A stretch of 64,000 bases of DNA from Hypholoma sublateritium FD-334 SS-4 (taxonomy: Eukaryota > Basidiomycota > Agaricomycetes > Agaricales > Strophariaceae), in the NCBI GenBank assembly GCA_000827495.1, contig KN817518.1, positions 646,405 through 710,404 of the forward strand, given 5' to 3'. The position numbers and the translations under genes are program-made. Position 1 is the first letter of the stretch, and each line of letters starts with the position of its first letter. The notes under the pieces are model-generated. The model did no database searches and was not told the origin of the DNA. It saw only the letters and a program-made list of their open reading frames with translations. Of this stretch, positions 35,106 to 46,653 are shown in pieces.

Positions 35106-38100
35106 TTATCCATCCGCTATTGTGTCCAGTCCGCCCCAGTCAATCCGAGATCTGTGGGTATCCGATTGCGCTGCACTGATTTCAATCAAAGGTACAAGCG
35201 ACGGCCTAGGAGAAGTGTAAATAGGGATGGGTAAGTTGCGATTTCGGGAGACAAATTTGGATGTCGGCGTACCGACCGTGAGCACACTGGAAAGGGAAAG
35301 CTGTCTCGGAGAGCTGCTTGACCAATTTCTCGCATTGACTCAATGAGAGTGCGTCGTTGAACATGATGGCACCTATGACGAAGGGCCGGATGTCTTCTTA
35401 GTAAGTTCGGAATGCACGTATATCAAACACGGAGTTATCGATACATACCGCGACAGGCTTTCGAATTTACCAGGTCGAGCAACACCTTCGGGCACCTTCG
35501 CACAGCCTTCAGCCACATAAATTGATCCTCGTCCGATTCTGGAGGCAGATCGCCTCTGGAATCTGAGAATAACTCCCCGTTTTGAATCTGGCCAAGGATT
35601 CCCTTGATGAAATCGCGCAGTTCGTTTCCTTGAAGGAGCTGTCAATTCCACGAACGAAAAGGAAGTCATTAACAATGCAGAAATGACCAAACACAATAAC
35701 ATAAAACAAGTCGGCGCGCATACCTTATCGCTTACAACCTGGGGGACGGAACTGACGAGAAGTTGGGAATACGCGTTACTGATGCCGGATTCTGAGGGAC
35801 CGTCTGGCGCAGCCTTCGACAGTTCTGCGAATCCTACGCCCCATTTTCGAAGGATCTCCTGGACATCCTGTGACCCATTTATACTGTGAGCCTCGTGCTG
35901 CGTTAGCAAGACTGGCCGAGGCGGAATTAGCTCCGTAGTGCGAATGCCGGCTTGCTTGGTGTCCCCCCCTTGGGAGTAAAGAAAACCCAGACACAGCTCT
36001 TTGAGGAAACGCTCCACTCGTACCCGCTCGTCTGCGGCGTGCTGGTCGATTAAGACTAGCGTAGAGTCAGAGTATGGTAAAGAGCCTTTAGATGGAGCCT
36101 CGCCCGGATCCATGGCGGAATCAACGAGGGAACGCCTGAGTATACGACAGGCGATAAACTTTCGGTCAACCTGAGAGATAACTTCGGCATGTCGGAGATC
36201 GTCCTTGGTGAAGCGATGCATGGAAGTTTCGTATCGCGTATCAAACCTTCCTACTTTGAGACGCTCAGGGAGAACATTCCTATGTGATGTGTTGAGGTAG
36301 TTGGGCCCATATTCGTCATATTGAAATGGATCATGTCCCAGTGCAATGTGATACGCAGCAGGGAGATGCGCTCTCACAGCAGGTATTCCGTTTTCAGCTG
36401 TGGCATAAGCTCGATTACTCTGGTATACTGCGGTCAGCGGATCCCAAAAAAGAGTGCAGTGACATAACATCAGACCTCAAGCGCCTTTTCCAGCCAGACG
36501 GGCACAGAGCTACTAGGAGTATCGGTACTGCCAGGCGCCAAACTGTTGGGTTTGAATTGTCCAAGTGTCCGCCGACGCGCTTCGCAGCGTGTATCAGTGA
36601 TGTCGTCCTGACTGTGCCCCCGCTTCGCAACATATTTTGTGGGGTGAGGAATGGAGTTTCCGGTCCGCGAGTCGACCAAGAAACGCTCCCCTGTGGATGG
36701 ATCTGTCCACAAAATCTCCTGGGCAGTAGTCTCCTGCGGAACAGTGAGAATTACCCAACGCAGCGGCGAAAATATCGCTGACCAGAGAAGCATACACCTC
36801 AGCCTCTTTTGGGATGAGATGGTGGCGCTGGGGATCGTCGTACATTTGTCCGTCTTGCATCTCTTCTTCATTGCCACCTTCGAGCGATAAAGTGGAAAAT
36901 TCGGTCATGGAGTCGTGTTCTCTATGTTCCGACTGATCAGGCTGGAACTTCTTCCGTTTCCGAGGTGATGCGGACGAGTCAACGGATCGCCCAATAGTCA
37001 TTTGATCTTGATTGTGGAATCCGTTCTTCTCCAAGAATGATTGAATGGCCGACGACAGAAGGGTAATTACAGTTGTCTTATTCTGGACGGTGTGTGGAAA
37101 AATAGATAAGTGCGCTATTTCCAGAGAGCTTCGGCGGAGAGCTCACACGGAGTTGGACGCTGTTTTTGGAGGGATCCAAGCAGTTATCAACCTCTTCAGG
37201 CGCGAGAGATATATTGAGAACATAGACAGGCTTCTTTTCACTCTTTCGAGGCGACCGCCTCATCCCTGTGACGTCTACCGTTAGATAAGGAATGCTCGGC
37301 GTGGGGCGGGGGTCCTACTCGAACGTGGCAAGGTGCTGTCTCCCTCTTCATCTAGAGCCTGCAGCCCAAATTAGCGCCGGGCGAACTGGAATCTCAAGCA
37401 TGAAATCCTACGTTTTTGCCAAACGAGCTGGCGATGAACTGGTTGTCGATCTCCCGCCCTAGGTCGGCGAGAGTGACAGGGTGTCGATTGATGTCTGCGC
37501 AGATATAGCTCATTCAGCGGTCATGAGTGACCACCGCGCGACCTCCGACGCACATAGGAACTGATATATCTATTGGAACGAATCTGAGCATCGTCATTAA
37601 AATGCAGGTGGTGTCGACCGACCTTGGAGTGCGCTCCTGTCAGACTGATAAAGCCCTCTATTTTTACCGAGGCGGCGACCGCCAAAACGGTATGGATGTG
37701 CTAGATCATACGCCATGAGCGAGGGGCGGTGGCGGGCAGCCCCCTCGGTCGCTAACCTCTGTAAAAGCGCGGCCATAGAGCCGACGAAATGAGTCGATAG
37801 TCGACGCACACTACAGAAGGAACGTAATTAATTGCGCAAGCACACACGTTCGCACCCAAACAAACCTTGGGTATTCGGATTACACGTTCTTTATGGTGCG
37901 AAGACTCCGCAGGACCGGCCATGTCCTCGAGAGTGAAGGCAACATTTGGAAACATCAGCGCATATGTCTCGATTTCGCGGCGCACGAGGTCCCAGGTCCG
38001 GGACGGCGAGGCATGCGACAGACGGCGCACAGGCAGCTGTGCGGGCGTGAGACCCGAATAAGCCCACCCCAAACGCGGCATACACGTACATTATAGAACG

Positions 38101-38766
38101 CATCGCGAATGCACACGGCCGTGCCACACGATTCGCGCTGCCAGCGCACTGCAGGGCCGACGTACAGCGTCTCCCCGCCCTGAAGGTACGTCAGTACGTG
38201 CATGCGCCACCTGCGTGGGTCGTGCCACCTGCCTTGAGGATGATGGACCACGTATTGCGCGATCGTGCCGTCCGCGAGCATATCTCGAGGCACGAGACGT
38301 CCGCAGCCGAGGCCAAAGCTGGCATCCGGATAGACCATGAGCACGGCACGCGGCAGGAGGCAGTCAGGCGGCACACCTTCCCCACGGAAGCCGAACGTCT
38401 GCGCGTCCGCCGCACCCGGCGCGTACGTCTTCGAGCTGTCTGTCGCACCCAAACACCGTCAGCCGTGTGCGCGCCGCAAGAGCACGCGCCGCACTCACTG
38501 TACCGCGCGGCGCCTGCGCCGTCCTGCGCGGCGAGGCGCTCCAGCCCGTCCTTCGCGATCCCATGTCCATCGTCGCGCACCCAGCACATCCATTCCATGG
38601 CATCAAGGCCGACGTCGACCCGCTCCGCGTCCGCGTCGAGCGCGTTTTGCACGAGCTCCGACACAATTTGCACGAGTGACGTCAGGATCTGTGTCGAGCG
38701 CAGCCGGCTCTGCGTCGCCTCTGGCAGGCGCGCAATGTGCGGCGGCGTGTCCCCAGGCGGTGGCAT
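35106..38766 (-). CDS. MLH3: MLH3, MutL-family mismatch-repair/meiotic endonuclease
   Basis: Partners MLH1 to form MutLgamma, which nicks DNA for meiotic crossovers and takes part in mismatch repair. The N-terminal GHKL ATPase begins at 38766: QIVSELVQNALDADAERVDV (motif I), WVRDDGHGIAKDGLERLAAQ (motif II), DAQTFGFRGE joined by splicing to ALASAADVS (motif III). The middle is a variable, charged linker (about 36470-37290). The C-terminal dimerisation/endonuclease domain has the intact metal-binding motif LIDQHAADERVRVERFLKEL, then KACRGAIMFNDALSLSQCEK and CAHGRPSLVPL. The last intron (35214-35279) must be spliced to create the HGRP motif; the stop is at 35106. The 5' exons (38.0-38.8 kb) are far more GC-rich than the 3' exons. 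About ten introns, so borders are approximate. Confidence 0.92.
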
Positions 38767-39307
38767 CGCTGCCCATCCCCCAGTTCAGTGTCGTGTGCGG
38801 GCGGCGAGGTGGTGGTTGAAGAGCAAGGAAGCGAAACACGAGGCGGCAACGTGTTGTTGAAAATGATGGCAGGTCTAAGTTTGGACTGCGCGCCCACCAG
38901 CATAATATTGATGGTCTTGGCGTTTGGCAGCGCCCATCCGGCCAAACTCACCAACACGAGGCAAACACGAGGCTCTTTGTGTCCTCGAGATCTGCCTGAT
39001 TCGGCGGCGAGATGCGCCCACGGCGCCTACCTTTTAATTATACAGCCCGGGTGATGTTGCCCAAATATATCCCACTGATATCAGCCCGATTTTCAGCCTA
39101 AATGCGCATTATTCGTTCCCGCGCCACCCCAGGCGCGTAGCAACTGACGACGTTCTGGTAGCAAGGCACTATACAGTCCGAATTGTTTATAAATGCTTTT
39201 AATTCACTCGTGCATCTGCCCGATTCGAATAACGATTTAGCGGCACCGCCGCCTTAATGCCACCGACGGCGTACTATATCTTACACCAGCATACAATCCC
39301 GTTGCTT
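38767..39307. other. Intergenic, MLH3 promoter / MCC 3' flank
   Basis: 541 bp between genes on the same strand. The plus-strand 105-codon frame here continues antisense from the MLH3 first exon and is not supported. Confidence 0.5.
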
Positions 39308-41858
39308 TTACATCCTGAACACCCCAAAGCCCTTCGCGTCCCCATCCCACGTCACGCTTCTTCCCCTTCCCGCGCCCGGGCCCCGCTCGCGCGCAACGAG
39401 CGCAAGCCCCAGGCCGACGACGTCGCGCGTATCCGTGGGCCGGATGATCCCGTCGTCCCACAGGCGCGCGGTCGAGTACAGCGCGCTTGACTGCTCCTCG
39501 ATCTCGCTCTGCAGCTCGGAGTGCTGTCCCGGGTCCCTGCGGGAGCGACTTTGGTCAGTATCGGTGCCCTTTGAGCAGCAAAGCAGGTGGAAAGGGAGGC
39601 GTACTTGGAAACAGACGTCATCACGGATGCGAGCTGAGAAGCGCCCATGACAGACACCTTTGCGTTCTGTGAGAATGGGCCAGAGAATCAGTATACAGCA
39701 CGGTGAGTAGAGATGAAGGCACCCACAGGCCACATCCACAGAAAGCGCGGTGAGTACTGCACAGCCACGCGAATTGTCAGTATACCTACGCCCTCATCTC
39801 GCGCGCTGACAAACAAACACGTACCGCTCGACCAGCCATACCTACACACCTCGTCATGAGCGCCCAATACTTACAACCCAGAGCAGGAATGAAAACCCAC
39901 CATAATTCCCCGCGCCAAAGCTCCCGCCGACGATAACCGTCAGCTTAGGGACGTCCGCGCACGCTACCGCGCGCACCATCTTCGCGCCTGCATGTCATCA
40001 TTAATATCATCAGCCTGTGACCATACCAATACCAATACAAAAACAAGACAAAAAACAGCACACCGTCAGCGGCGCACGCACCGTCCTTCGCGATGCCCCC
40101 GCGCTCCGCCTTAGAGCCGACCATATACCCTAACAAAACAAACACACAGCGTCAGCGCAGCCGCAATGTCAATGACCTCCACGGGGGTAGGGGTCAGTAC
40201 CTGTAACATTGACAAGGAAAAGAAGTGGGATCTGGCGCTGCGAGCACAGCTGGATAAAGTGCGTGGCCTTCAGCGCGGACGGCGAGAACAGGATCCCGTT
40301 GTTCGCGACGATGCCCACTTCGTACCCGTGGATGTGCGCGAATCCCTGACACACGCAGCACGGTGAGTATGCGGTCAGACGCGCAGAGAGGGAGAACGCA
40401 CGGTGATCATCGTCGTCCCATATTCCTTCTTGAACTCGCGGAAGCGGCTCCCGTCGACGACGCGTGCGATGACGTCGCGCATGTCGAACGGCTGGCGCAC
40501 GTCCGTGCCGACGATCCCGTGCAGCTCCTCTGCGGGGTACAGTGGCGCCTCAGCCTTTGCCGCTGGCTATCACCCCCATCCACAAAAGCGTCAGCACGCG
40601 CTCGTATCGCACACCAACAACTAAGATTATTTAGAAACGTACAGGAACAAGCGCCCGCCCCACCGCTCCAAGATCGCCCACAATCCCGCGCGCGATCGCC
40701 AGCGCATGCGCATCGTCGCGCGCCAGGTGGTCCGTCACGCCGCTCTCCGCCGAGTGCATGCGGCCGCCGCCGAGCGTCTCCGCGTCTACAACCTCGCCCG
40801 TCGCCGCGCGCACGAGCGGCGGGCCCGCGAGGAAGATGTGCCCCTGCTCCTGCACGATGATATTCTCGTCCGCCATGGCGGGGACGTACGCGCCGCCGGC
40901 GACGGACATGCCGTGCACGACGGCGATCTGCGGGATGCCGAGCGCCGACATTTGGGCCTCGGTGGTGGGGTCAGCGCGGGCGCTGCGGACAGGCGGAGGG
41001 GCAGACCATATTATAGAAGATGCGCCCGAAGTGCTCCTTGTCGGGAAACACCTCCGCCTGGAACGGCAGCGCAGCGCCGCCGCTTTCCACTGCGTACACC
41101 AATATCAATCAATGCTCCAACCCACACCGGCCCAAACTCAAGCACTCACCAACATAAACACACGGCAGCCCATTCTCCCGCGCGACCTCCTGCGCGCGCA
41201 AGTGCTTCTTCACCGTGAGCGGGTAGTACGCGCCACCCTTGACCGTCGCGTCGTTCGCAACGATGACGGCCGCGCGGCCCGCGATGCGCCCGACACCGGC
41301 GACGAGGCCGGCTCCGGGAATAGGTTCCGCGTACACGCCGTGCGCGGCGAGGGGAGCGAGCTCGAGGAAGGGCGCGCCGGGGTCGAGGAGGGCGGCGATG
41401 CTGTGGTGCGGGTGGGGTTGCAGGGTTGGAAAGGTGAGGGTTGGTGATCCGCGGAACGGAATGCGGAAAAACAAGACAGACCCAGTTCAGCCTATGCCCC
41501 CGCAAGCCTAGACTAAGGTACACACGCACCGCTCGCGGGGCAGCATCTTCCCCTTCGCGCGCATGCGCTCCGCCGCTGCCTTCCCCCCACCCGCCCGCGC
41601 CGTCTCAAGGCGCGCTTCGAGGTCGTGGACGAGCGCGTCCATTGCCTGCGCGCGCGCGGCGAACTCGGGCGACGAGGGAGAGACGGCGGAGGGGAGCACG
41701 GCGGCGTGGTAGCCCCTAGCTGCGGTTGACGTCAGTACTGTTCGTACTGTTGATGTTCGTATTACTGCTGTCGCCGGTGTGGTTGGTGACGATGACGATA
41801 ACGATGCTGATTGGCTGGCAAGCGCCCTGCGGAAGGGGGTCCTGAGCAGGGTACGCAT
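39308..41858 (-). CDS. Methylcrotonoyl-CoA carboxylase beta subunit, mitochondrial
   Basis: Carboxyltransferase half of the biotin enzyme that carboxylates 3-methylcrotonyl-CoA in leucine breakdown, in the mitochondrial matrix. The start at 41858 gives a Ser/Arg/Ala leader ([20 protein letters not shown]). Family segments then follow: [59 protein letters not shown] and [20 protein letters not shown]. Next come [20 protein letters not shown] with [32 protein letters not shown], and the end [20 protein letters not shown] to FGVFRM. The VHGxxxAGGAY oxyanion motif and the ESGGA site are intact. At least eight introns. The biotin-bearing alpha subunit is not in this window. Very GC-rich, unlike the neighbours to the right. 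Confidence 0.93.
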
Positions 41859-42604
41859 CGTTGTCGGTGGGCAGGTGAAGGTGGTGGGCGGCGGTTAAGT
41901 AGAAGCTTGTTCAACATGCTCCGGGGACCGGCACGGCCGGACCTTATTTAGCCGTGACGTATGGTACGAGGATCATCTTGTATCTAGTATACAGTTGAGT
42001 AGAAATTGACCAGGTATGCAGAGGGATTCCTTAAATTTTGGTGTACATACAATTTACATAGGTATGAAAGCTCACGGACTCGGAGCCCGAGAAATTCACG
42101 AAATTCCTAATACATGCAGCCCATGGGACGTGCTTTGCGTAGAAGGATGTGCGCTATGATTACCACGCGCTCACTAAATCGCCGCCAAAGACACACGGTG
42201 TAATAGCGCGACTACGACGGGGTGCGCCGCGCAGGTGCTGTCAGTGGGCGCGAGCCACAGGAGAAAGTATACACTCGATCGCCTTTCATTCTTGGCGCGC
42301 ACCAGGTTTCTTGCCATGAAATTCACTCATGCACGATAGTTGGGAATATCAGTTAATGCCTTCCTAGATTTCAAAACATGACGACCTCTCTGCTCAGATT
42401 CTACAGAAATCTAACCTCATCGTGTATATTCTCACAGTATTAATCTCCGCCTCAGGCTCGCTCATCTCCTTTTTTTTGTGGACCATTCAAACCACCTCAA
42501 AGGTTGATAGAAACAATCCCAGTCGTAACTTTGGCTGACATATGGTAGTGGAGAAGTTCAGTACTAAGTTTAATTAGCGAGTACGGGAACAGTATCATTT
42601 TTTC
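41859..42604. other. Intergenic, no gene seen
   Basis: Abrupt drop in GC after the MCC start. No supported ORF. The right end runs into the first copy of the paralogue promoter block. Confidence 0.5.
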
Positions 42605-42690
42605 TGGGAAATAAATATCTTCAAAGGGCAGCCGGCACAGGCTGATATACTTTCAAGATTCTCTGCACTATGGACCCGGACAACCAGATG
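42605..42690 (+). promoter_or_regulatory. Extra copy of the paralogue promoter block
   Basis: TGGGAAATAAATATCTTCAA starts at 42605, followed by AGGGCA and, about 45 bp on, ATTCTCTGCAC. The same order of words occurs 249 bp downstream in the block that precedes the 43.1-kb gene. It looks like a partial tandem duplication of that promoter with no gene of its own. Confidence 0.6.
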
Positions 42691-42802
42691 CATGGGTGCT
42701 TTACACATATCGGGCAAAGAACTGATTGATTATGGGTGTATATCTAGCTATTTTACAATATAATCTGCATATCCGCGCCACTTCGGTATTATTCAATCTG
42801 AA

Positions 42803-42925
42803 GAATTCAAGAAGTCGAAGGGCGTGGGAACATTCGGAGATCTTGCTCTTTTTTGGGAAATGAATAGCTTCAAAGGGCACTGCCGGGGCATTTTTAGAAA
42901 AAGTATTCTCTGCATGGGGGGGGGG
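42803..42925 (+). promoter_or_regulatory. Promoter block shared by type-A paralogues, copy 1
   Basis: Contains GAATTCAAGAAGTCGAAGGG, GTGGGAACAT, then TGGGAAATGAATAGCTTCAA (42854) and TTCTCTGCATGG. Nearly the same series precedes the 45.1-kb gene (from 44904) and, in reverse complement, the 58.8-kb gene (60150-60230). Conservation outside coding sequence suggests it was copied with the genes and may still drive them. Confidence 0.65.
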
Positions 42926-42968
42926 AGCAAATTTTGCATGTGGGGATTCCTCACGATCGATTCAGTAA

Positions 42969-44210
42969 TTGGTGGCGACCGGTAAATTGGGAATTTTGCG
43001 TTTCCGTCCAACTGCATCCCTCACTGCCAGTGCTCCCTGGAAGTCCCTCCGACTGCCAGCCAAAAGCGCATTTATCTACCTGTCCAGTGCGCTCTCTCTC
43101 CAAAGATCTCTAAACAATATGCCACCGAACCCAGAAGATCCCGCGTCCAACCCTTCGTCAGCTTCGGAGGCAGGCGGCGCAAGCAAAACAGACGCACTCG
43201 CCAAGTGCAGGGAATTCCTCGACTCCATGCCAATAATAAACGAGTTAGCCGAGCTCAGCCGCTGGTTTGGGCTGCTCAACGCATGCGACGACTTCCACCA
43301 TATCCCGGTGCGCGAGCTTCTAGAATTCACGCGAGAGCTGGCAAACAAGATCGACATACAATGCACGCGGGGAAATGGGAACAATTTGCAGCCTTGGGCG
43401 AGCCGAGTTCTATACCTGACAAAAACCATCAAAAAAAAGGCGTCTACATCCTTGCTCTCCTTCCAGGACTCGCAGGAAGTAGAGGCCCTTGTCGCTCGTG
43501 CTCACGCTTTCGAAGGCAAATTTGTTGAAGCTAAAGAATATATATCGCAACGCATGGGGAGTGAGGGGACCCGCAAGGCCGTTTCACAGGACGATTTCAA
43601 CAAATTCAACTTTTACCAAGTCCTCACCAGCATCGTGTTATCGCTCAATACATGGTCTTGGGAGTCCTCGATACTCTACCTCTTCCAATGCTCATATTCG
43701 CGATGGAAAAAGACTACTCAAATGGGAGTCGACAAATTTCTCGTCGACAAAAAGCTCAACGGGATACTGCAATGGACAGTAGCACATCCCGTCATTTTCC
43801 AATCCTTCCTAAACTTGTCGGAGATGAAGTTCCCCGCAGCAGAGAAGTATCACTTCGAAGAGATGCTCGACTTTCTGTTGGCCGCTTTGAACGGAAATGA
43901 ACAGTACCACACGGCCAAAGTATTCATTGTCAAGCTGCACGCCGCCGGAAAGTCATGCTCCGCGAGCTTGGTGGTCGAGACAATACGAGGGATATTATCT
44001 GATTGGAACTCGAATAGCTCGCACGAACACTTTGTACGCGCGGTCAAGCAGATTACACAAATTCCACAACAACCTCGCCCTGAAGATATCTCTGCGTCGG
44101 GCTCAAAAAAAAGATCGCGGTCCGACGACACAGCAGCCTCTGAAGATTCGGATACCTCGGGTCCGCCTAGCAATAAACCATCCAATGGCCAGAGCCACCA
44201 AGACAAATAG
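42969..44210 (+). CDS. PPR-leader-domain paralogue, type A, copy 1 (NLS-like tail)
   Basis: Intronless 413-codon frame. Two starts are possible: 42969, adding a basic, acid-poor leader (MVATGKLGILRFRPTASLTA), or the internal ATG at 43119 (MPPNPEDPASNPSS), which matches the start region of the other copies. The body matches the N-terminal non-PPR domain of the large PPR protein at 51-54 kb: RELLEFTRELANKIDIQCT, LVARAHAFEGKFVEAKEYIS, FYQVLTSIVLSLN, SYSRWKKTTQMGVDKFLVDK and SASLVVETIRGILSD. Where the parent goes on into PPR repeats this copy ends in a charged tail with SGSKKRSRSDDTAASEDSD, resembling a nuclear localisation signal. Predicted all-helical. Function unknown. Alternative view: the leader form could be mitochondrial and the short form nuclear. 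Confidence 0.8.
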   Translation: MVATGKLGILRFRPTASLTASAPWKSLRLPAKSAFIYLSSALSLQRSLNNMPPNPEDPASNPSSASEAGGASKTDALAKCREFLDSMPIINELAELSRWFGLLNACDDFHHIPVRELLEFTRELANKIDIQCTRGNGNNLQPWASRVLYLTKTIKKKASTSLLSFQDSQEVEALVARAHAFEGKFVEAKEYISQRMGSEGTRKAVSQDDFNKFNFYQVLTSIVLSLNTWSWESSILYLFQCSYSRWKKTTQMGVDKFLVDKKLNGILQWTVAHPVIFQSFLNLSEMKFPAAEKYHFEEMLDFLLAALNGNEQYHTAKVFIVKLHAAGKSCSASLVVETIRGILSDWNSNSSHEHFVRAVKQITQIPQQPRPEDISASGSKKRSRSDDTAASEDSDTSGPPSNKPSNGQSHQDK

Positions 44211-44880
44211 ATTTCACGATGTACCTCATGCGCACGCCTTTCGTCTCCATCTCCTCGTTCTTGACAATTTCTGAAATGCTGCCACACACTATTTTCTCCA
44301 CTTTGAGAAGACGTCGCATCACCCATTTTATCATTTTCACGATGGTACCCATGGGCGCCCTTTCAAATACCTCAACCACTCGTCGGGCCACTATTTCCTG
44401 GAACGTTTCTTGGACCATGAAGACGTGATGAACCCTACCCGTCTATTTTCGTACCATGTTTTTTGTTCCGACCTGATTCCGACGCTTATAACAATTCTGT
44501 GATTATATTTTACTGAATACAAGTGGGTGTGGCTTCAATAATCAAGGATGGGATGTGACGTTCTTGGAAGTACGCCCGCCAATGGTGGCGGAGGGCTCGA
44601 ACGTGGGCGTGAGCTGCATTTTTCGGGAGGGCACCGTACGCATGAGCGTGCCGGTGAGTCACAGCCAAGAACTGCGCGGTGCGCGGGACTGCTCGGTGTG
44701 AGAGACGACCACGTACTTACTTTATTCAGTGCCGGGCAGCGGCGGTGCGTAATGGCGGCCTCATTGTGTATACTCCTGTTATAATATTTCCCTGTATCGG
44801 CTAGTTCATTTTAATTTGTGGGATAATCAAGTACTTACTGGAGTCAAGGCGTCTCGAGGTCTGATAAAGACAATCGTAAC
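44211..44880. other. Intergenic, no gene seen
   Basis: About 670 bp after copy 1. The short plus frame just after the stop shows no homology to the family. Nothing supported. Confidence 0.5.
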
Positions 44881-44975
44881 TTTGAAAGTCCTTGTTCTTT
44901 TTTTGGGAAATGAATAGCTCCCAAGTGCGTAAGGTGTTACACTTTTGGAAAGACCCGGTCCCTGCATGGGATCGA
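44881..44975 (+). promoter_or_regulatory. Promoter block shared by type-A paralogues, copy 2
   Basis: CTTGTTCTTTTTTTGGGAAA then TGAATAGCTCCCAAGTGCG, a pyrimidine/A-rich gap and CCCTGCATGG, in the same order as the block at 42803-42925. It lies about 250 bp before the start of the 45.1-kb gene. Confidence 0.65.
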
Positions 44976-45146
44976 GCAAGAATAATGTTCAAACGCGTTT
45001 TCCACATGTTGCGTAAGTAACTTCGCGGCGGCGAGTTGTAAATTTCCACTTGCGACCTGCTGCATCCTCTAAACTTATTCCCTCTTAGCCAAAAAACACA
45101 TACGCATACTTCACCTACGCGCGCTCTATCCAGCGCTCTGAATGCC

Positions 45147-46205
45147 ATGGAAGCGCCCTCCACAAATGCCGTGCCCACCCGTACCGCACCCTCGGAGGCA
45201 GGCAGCGCAACGCCGCCCGACACGCTCGCCAAGTACCGCCCGCTCTTCGACTCCGCGGTACTGCCCAAAAACGCCGAGCTGAGCCACTGGTTCGGCGGGC
45301 TCCAGGCATGCGGCTACTTCTCCCAGATGCCGGAGCGCGAGCTGCTCGAATTCACGCGGGAACTGGCGAACGGCGTCGATCGCGACATGCAGTGTGCGGG
45401 CGTCAAACGGGGCGACCTGAAGCCGTGGGGGCCGCGGATGCTGCACCTGGCGAAAATCATCGAAGAGAGGTCCTTGCTCCGCGGCGGACAAGAGGAGGTG
45501 CAGGCCCTTGTTGCTCGGGCGCACGCGTTCCAAGAGGATTTTGAGAAGTCCCAGGAATATATAGTATCGCGGATGGCGATTGAGCAACTTGGACGCAGCA
45601 CTGTCGTCGGTTCACAAGACGAATTCGACAAATCCCACTTTCACCGAGTGCTCACGAGCCTCGTGCTCTCTCTCGAGCATTATTGTGGTTGCAGCCGGTC
45701 ATTATTATGCCTCTTCAACTACTCGTATCCGCGGTGGAAAGAGACTAAGATAGGAGGCGATAAATTCCTCGTCGACAAGAAACTGGACGACATGGTACTC
45801 CGGTGCACAGTAAATATCTGCAATCCCACATTCATCACGGACAGTGATAAGGGGTCCTTCCACCCCACAGAACAGCACAGGCTCGAAGAGATATACGACT
45901 TTTTTCTGGCTGCGTTGAATGGAAGCGGACAGTACCGCAAGGCGACAGACTTCCTTACAGCTCTGCACAGTGTCGGCAAGTCTTGCTCTGTAAGCTTGGT
46001 GGCCGACACGATACGCGGGCTGTTATCGGACTGTGCTAGCTCGCCGGGCAACTTCAGATTCATCGAGCGGATTGCCGTACTCTCACAACGCCCCCCGAGC
46101 GGTATCCCAGCATCTGTTGCAAAGATGAGAGAAGCCTCCGAGGATTCGCAATCCGCTCCGCCCTGCGATCAACCACCTAAGAAACGCAGCCGCCTAGGCA
46201 AATAG
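45147..46205 (+). CDS. PPR-leader-domain paralogue, type A, copy 2 (NLS-like tail)
   Basis: Intronless 352-codon frame starting MEAPSTNAVPTRTAPSEAGS; no in-frame upstream ATG exists, so this copy lacks the leader possible in copies 1 and 3. The domain matches the family: LAKYRPLFDS, RELLEFTRELANGVDRDMQC, LVARAHAFQEDFEKSQEYIV, SQDEFDKSHFHRVLTSLVLS, NYSYPRWKETKIGGDKFLVD and SVSLVADTIRGLLSDCASSP. The tail ends QPPKKRSRLGK, a basic cluster like the other type-A copies. The first third is much more GC-rich than the rest and than copy 1, which suggests different local base-composition pressure or gene conversion. Same strand as copy 1, about 940 bp downstream of it. Confidence 0.82.
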   Translation: MEAPSTNAVPTRTAPSEAGSATPPDTLAKYRPLFDSAVLPKNAELSHWFGGLQACGYFSQMPERELLEFTRELANGVDRDMQCAGVKRGDLKPWGPRMLHLAKIIEERSLLRGGQEEVQALVARAHAFQEDFEKSQEYIVSRMAIEQLGRSTVVGSQDEFDKSHFHRVLTSLVLSLEHYCGCSRSLLCLFNYSYPRWKETKIGGDKFLVDKKLDDMVLRCTVNICNPTFITDSDKGSFHPTEQHRLEEIYDFFLAALNGSGQYRKATDFLTALHSVGKSCSVSLVADTIRGLLSDCASSPGNFRFIERIAVLSQRPPSGIPASVAKMREASEDSQSAPPCDQPPKKRSRLGK

Positions 46206-46653
46206 GCCGCATATTGACGTTGTGCTGTAATTGTTCTTTGCAGCTCCCGCGCTGCGGCCGGCTTGTTTCTGCATTTTTTTGGGGGGGAAATACCATTGTA
46301 CCACTGCCTTACGAGCGCCTCGGTAAACAGCTCGACGAACCCTTGAAATCGGATACCCTCGCCTTCTTGCCCTGTATTTTGCGCCGGTCATGCCACTCGA
46401 TCATCTTCCGATATTTATATAGACCCACTGATTGACTTTCCTCTGATTCGTCGTCCAAAATTCCCAGCAGTTGGTGGCTTCTATGAACTCGCGCCTATAA
46501 ACTACCCGCGGTCCATTAATTATTACGCACGCGCTTCATAGCCACTTGCATTGGTCATGTATGTGGTAGAGACGCACTTTACTAATTATCAGACTTTTGC
46601 ACAGTCATTTTCCCCGCCAAACGACCGATTGGGTAGACCGCAGAGTATATACG
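46206..46653. other. Intergenic between converging genes
   Basis: 448 bp between the copy 2 stop and the ArfGAP stop. Includes a T7G7 junction near 46280. No supported ORF. Confidence 0.5.

Noticed and set aside
38198..38860. 220-codon plus frame over MLH3 exons
   Set aside because: Antisense to the ATPase domain of MLH3, whose motifs I-III are all present on minus.
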